Source of the DNA: Legionella spiritensis | GTDB lineage: Bacteria > Pseudomonadota > Gammaproteobacteria > Legionellales > Legionellaceae | DNA: 64,000 nucleotides | Direction of reading: 5' to 3' | Assembly: GCF_900186965.1 (NCBI RefSeq) | Contig: NZ_LT906457.1 | Location: 2,010,501-2,074,500 of the forward strand | In this document: positions 62,640 through 64,000 of the stretch, piece by piece | Position numbering within the stretch: position 1 is the first letter of the stretch | Layout: the number at the start of each line of letters is the position of its first letter | Program-made: the position numbers and the translations under genes | Notes under the pieces: model-generated | The model's input: only the letters and a program-made list of their open reading frames with translations | Databases searched by the model: none | What the model was told of the DNA's origin: nothing

Positions 62640-64000
62640 ATGCCCGGAAATATGGATTTATTAAATTTATCTGATGAGGATAAATATTACCTGAAATTGC
62701 TGGTAGCCGAACATTTCAAACATCACGGCTCAGGTTGCTTCAAGGAAGATGAGTATATCGTTACCGCCGCCCCCTATGCCCCCCCGAATATGGAACAAAA
62801 ATCAGCCTCACCAGCCTCGAAAATTGATGTCACCAATGAAGCGGGCTATTTCCCAACAGTCTGGGAACTGGGCGCGCGAATAATCAATTACGGCGCGTCT
62901 TTTTTTGCAACGCCATCGCCCGCGCCCCGGGAAAAGTCCCCCGATACACAACGAGAGAAGATAACTTGTTACCGCTCCCTGTCGCATAATTTGCTGGTAC
63001 AAAAGGAAGATGGTTGTTATCTTTGCTACCTTATGGACAAAAAGCCTTTTGACGGCGGCGCTTTCGGGTCAATTTCCGACTCTCCGGGTCTCCTGATGAT
63101 TGATACGGCCAAAGACGACATACGCTTCATTAAAACCGGCAATGTTATCAAACATATACAGGGAATGGCCTCGGAAAAACTCACTCAACTGATAAACAGG
63201 GAGGCTTCCCATTTAAAAGCCATCTACCCTGAAACCCGGTTATTTCAGGCAATCATTGCAAAAAAAGCACCTCAAAACATATTTGACGCCATCATGCAAA
63301 TGGATCACAAAGCCGATACGGAGTATTGGATTGTAATCCCAAAAATAGCAGGTGTATCACTGGAAAAATATCCGGTTGATAACCTGACTATTGCGCAAAA
63401 ATTAAAAATTGCCCTTTCATTGATGTGGAAATTACAGCAACTGCATGATCCGAATCAGTTAGGCGGCGTGCATATACACAATGACATCAAGCCTGCCAAC
63501 ATTATTATATCCGACGATTACGTTGGTGATTATTGTGATTACGGAGGAGCCTCCGGCAGGAATGAATCTCTCGGCGGTATTACTCAAACGCCATTATATT
63601 CCATGTACAATCCCAAGGATATATTTCGCGAAACCAGGACAACGGAAGAAAAAGCCGACACCCATAGTCTGGGCATCACCCTGTTTCAATTATTTCTCGA
63701 CGGCCAACAGCTCCCCCAGGGGGTCAAGCGCTGGGACACATTACCCAAAGGCAAGCATGAAAAAATCAAAAAAAACTGGCTGGAACCATCACATACAAAA
63801 TCAAAATATCAATCGGTAAAGCTTACAGACAATGAGGTGGGCCGGTTTTTCCGAAACCTGCACGGAAAAACTCTCACATTGGGATTTCACGTAACCGGGC
63901 TGGATAACCATCAAACAAAAAAACTGTTTGGTGTGCTAAAAGGCATGCGCACCAAAGAAGGGATTTTATTATCAGAGGCTTACAATACCTTGCTGGATAT
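62640..64000 (+). CDS. Protein-kinase-like protein, 3' end outside the window
   Basis: Open from ATG 62640 (behind AAGGA) to the window end, at least 453 residues. A kinase C-lobe is clear: LQQLHDPNQLGGVHIHNDIK then PANIII gives the catalytic-loop H-x-D-x-K-x2-N (about 277-284), DYGGAS replaces DFG (about 299), and ADTHSLGITLFQLFLDG is the helix-F region with its Asp. The N-lobe is less clear; HNLLVQKEDGCYLCYLMDKK may contain strand 1. N-terminal residues 1-100 are unrecognised. No signal peptide. A eukaryote-like kinase in this context is a Dot/Icm effector candidate of the LegK kind. It differs from the 22-25 kb kinase-like gene in keeping a near-normal HxD motif. Confidence 0.72.
   Translation, partial: MPGNMDLLNLSDEDKYYLKLLVAEHFKHHGSGCFKEDEYIVTAAPYAPPNMEQKSASPASKIDVTNEAGYFPTVWELGARIINYGASFFATPSPAPREKSPDTQREKITCYRSLSHNLLVQKEDGCYLCYLMDKKPFDGGAFGSISDSPGLLMIDTAKDDIRFIKTGNVIKHIQGMASEKLTQLINREASHLKAIYPETRLFQAIIAKKAPQNIFDAIMQMDHKADTEYWIVIPKIAGVSLEKYPVDNLTIAQKLKIALSLMWKLQQLHDPNQLGGVHIHNDIKPANIIISDDYVGDYCDYGGASGRNESLGGITQTPLYSMYNPKDIFRETRTTEEKADTHSLGITLFQLFLDGQQLPQGVKRWDTLPKGKHEKIKKNWLEPSHTKSKYQSVKLTDNEVGRFFRNLHGKTLTLGFHVTGLDNHQTKKLFGVLKGMRTKEGILLSEAYNTLLD

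Overview
The window reads as chromosome of a gammaproteobacterium of the Legionella type. This rests on the gene mix, not on a database search. Housekeeping genes (minC, lpxH, miaE, pabB, acnA, putA, ubiG, fliK, an ast arginine-catabolism cluster, a two-gene E1 plus E2 2-oxoacid dehydrogenase) alternate with large orphan genes. Several of these carry eukaryote-like or host-directed signatures: two protein-kinase-like proteins, a YopJ-like acetyltransferase, a RasGEF-like protein, a CX5R phosphoinositide-phosphatase-like protein and a 1505-residue coiled-coil protein. That pattern is typical of genomes rich in Dot/Icm effectors, but no secretion genes lie in the window, so effector status is inference.

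Layout. 0.3-10.4 kb: a heme-oxygenase-like diiron protein, an LqsS/CqsS-like sensor kinase, miaE, the overlapping minC-lpxH-unknown group, fadD, a Nudix gene and pabB. 10.5-13.7 kb: E1alpha-E1beta-E2 with overlapping or abutting genes and no E3. 14.0-18.5 kb: the giant coiled-coil gene. 18.9-21.9 kb: convergent GT39 and GT2-GtrA sugar-transfer genes. 22.0-29.1 kb: an AT-rich, decaying island. It holds an IS5-type fragment, an intact IS630-type element inserted in a kinase gene, a GNAT gene with one amber codon, a truncated DUF4392-like gene, an internally deleted IS5-type element and an intact IS256-type element. 29.0-36.2 kb: YopJ-like gene, mltA, roxA, a Tyr/Arg/Cys-rich secreted peptide, RasGEF-like gene and fliK. 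36.3-46.4 kb: a small membrane protein, acnA, an APC permease, an orphan overlapping the 3' end of putA, and putA. 46.8-53.1 kb: L,D-transpeptidase, a minimal ProQ protein, a DUF559 endonuclease inside long inverted repeats, ubiG, a uracil-DNA-glycosylase relative lacking the usual catalytic Asp, and the CX5R phosphatase with a PmrA-like promoter. 53.4-59.3 kb: M20 peptidase-astA-astD-astB-spermidine-synthase-like operon. 59.4-64.0 kb: a secreted Lcl-type protein, an outer-membrane barrel, a phaB-like reductase and a kinase-like gene cut by the window edge.

The most striking feature is a family of intergenic inverted-repeat elements of about 215-250 bp. Outer arms carry a GGTTCTGTGAACC-type terminus and an inner palindrome begins GTAGCCCG. 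At least six are full-length and many are partial. They sit almost always at gene 3' ends, fall into two arm types sharing one core, and in five genes the terminal repeat itself supplies the stop codon. No transposase that would clearly mobilise them is in the window.
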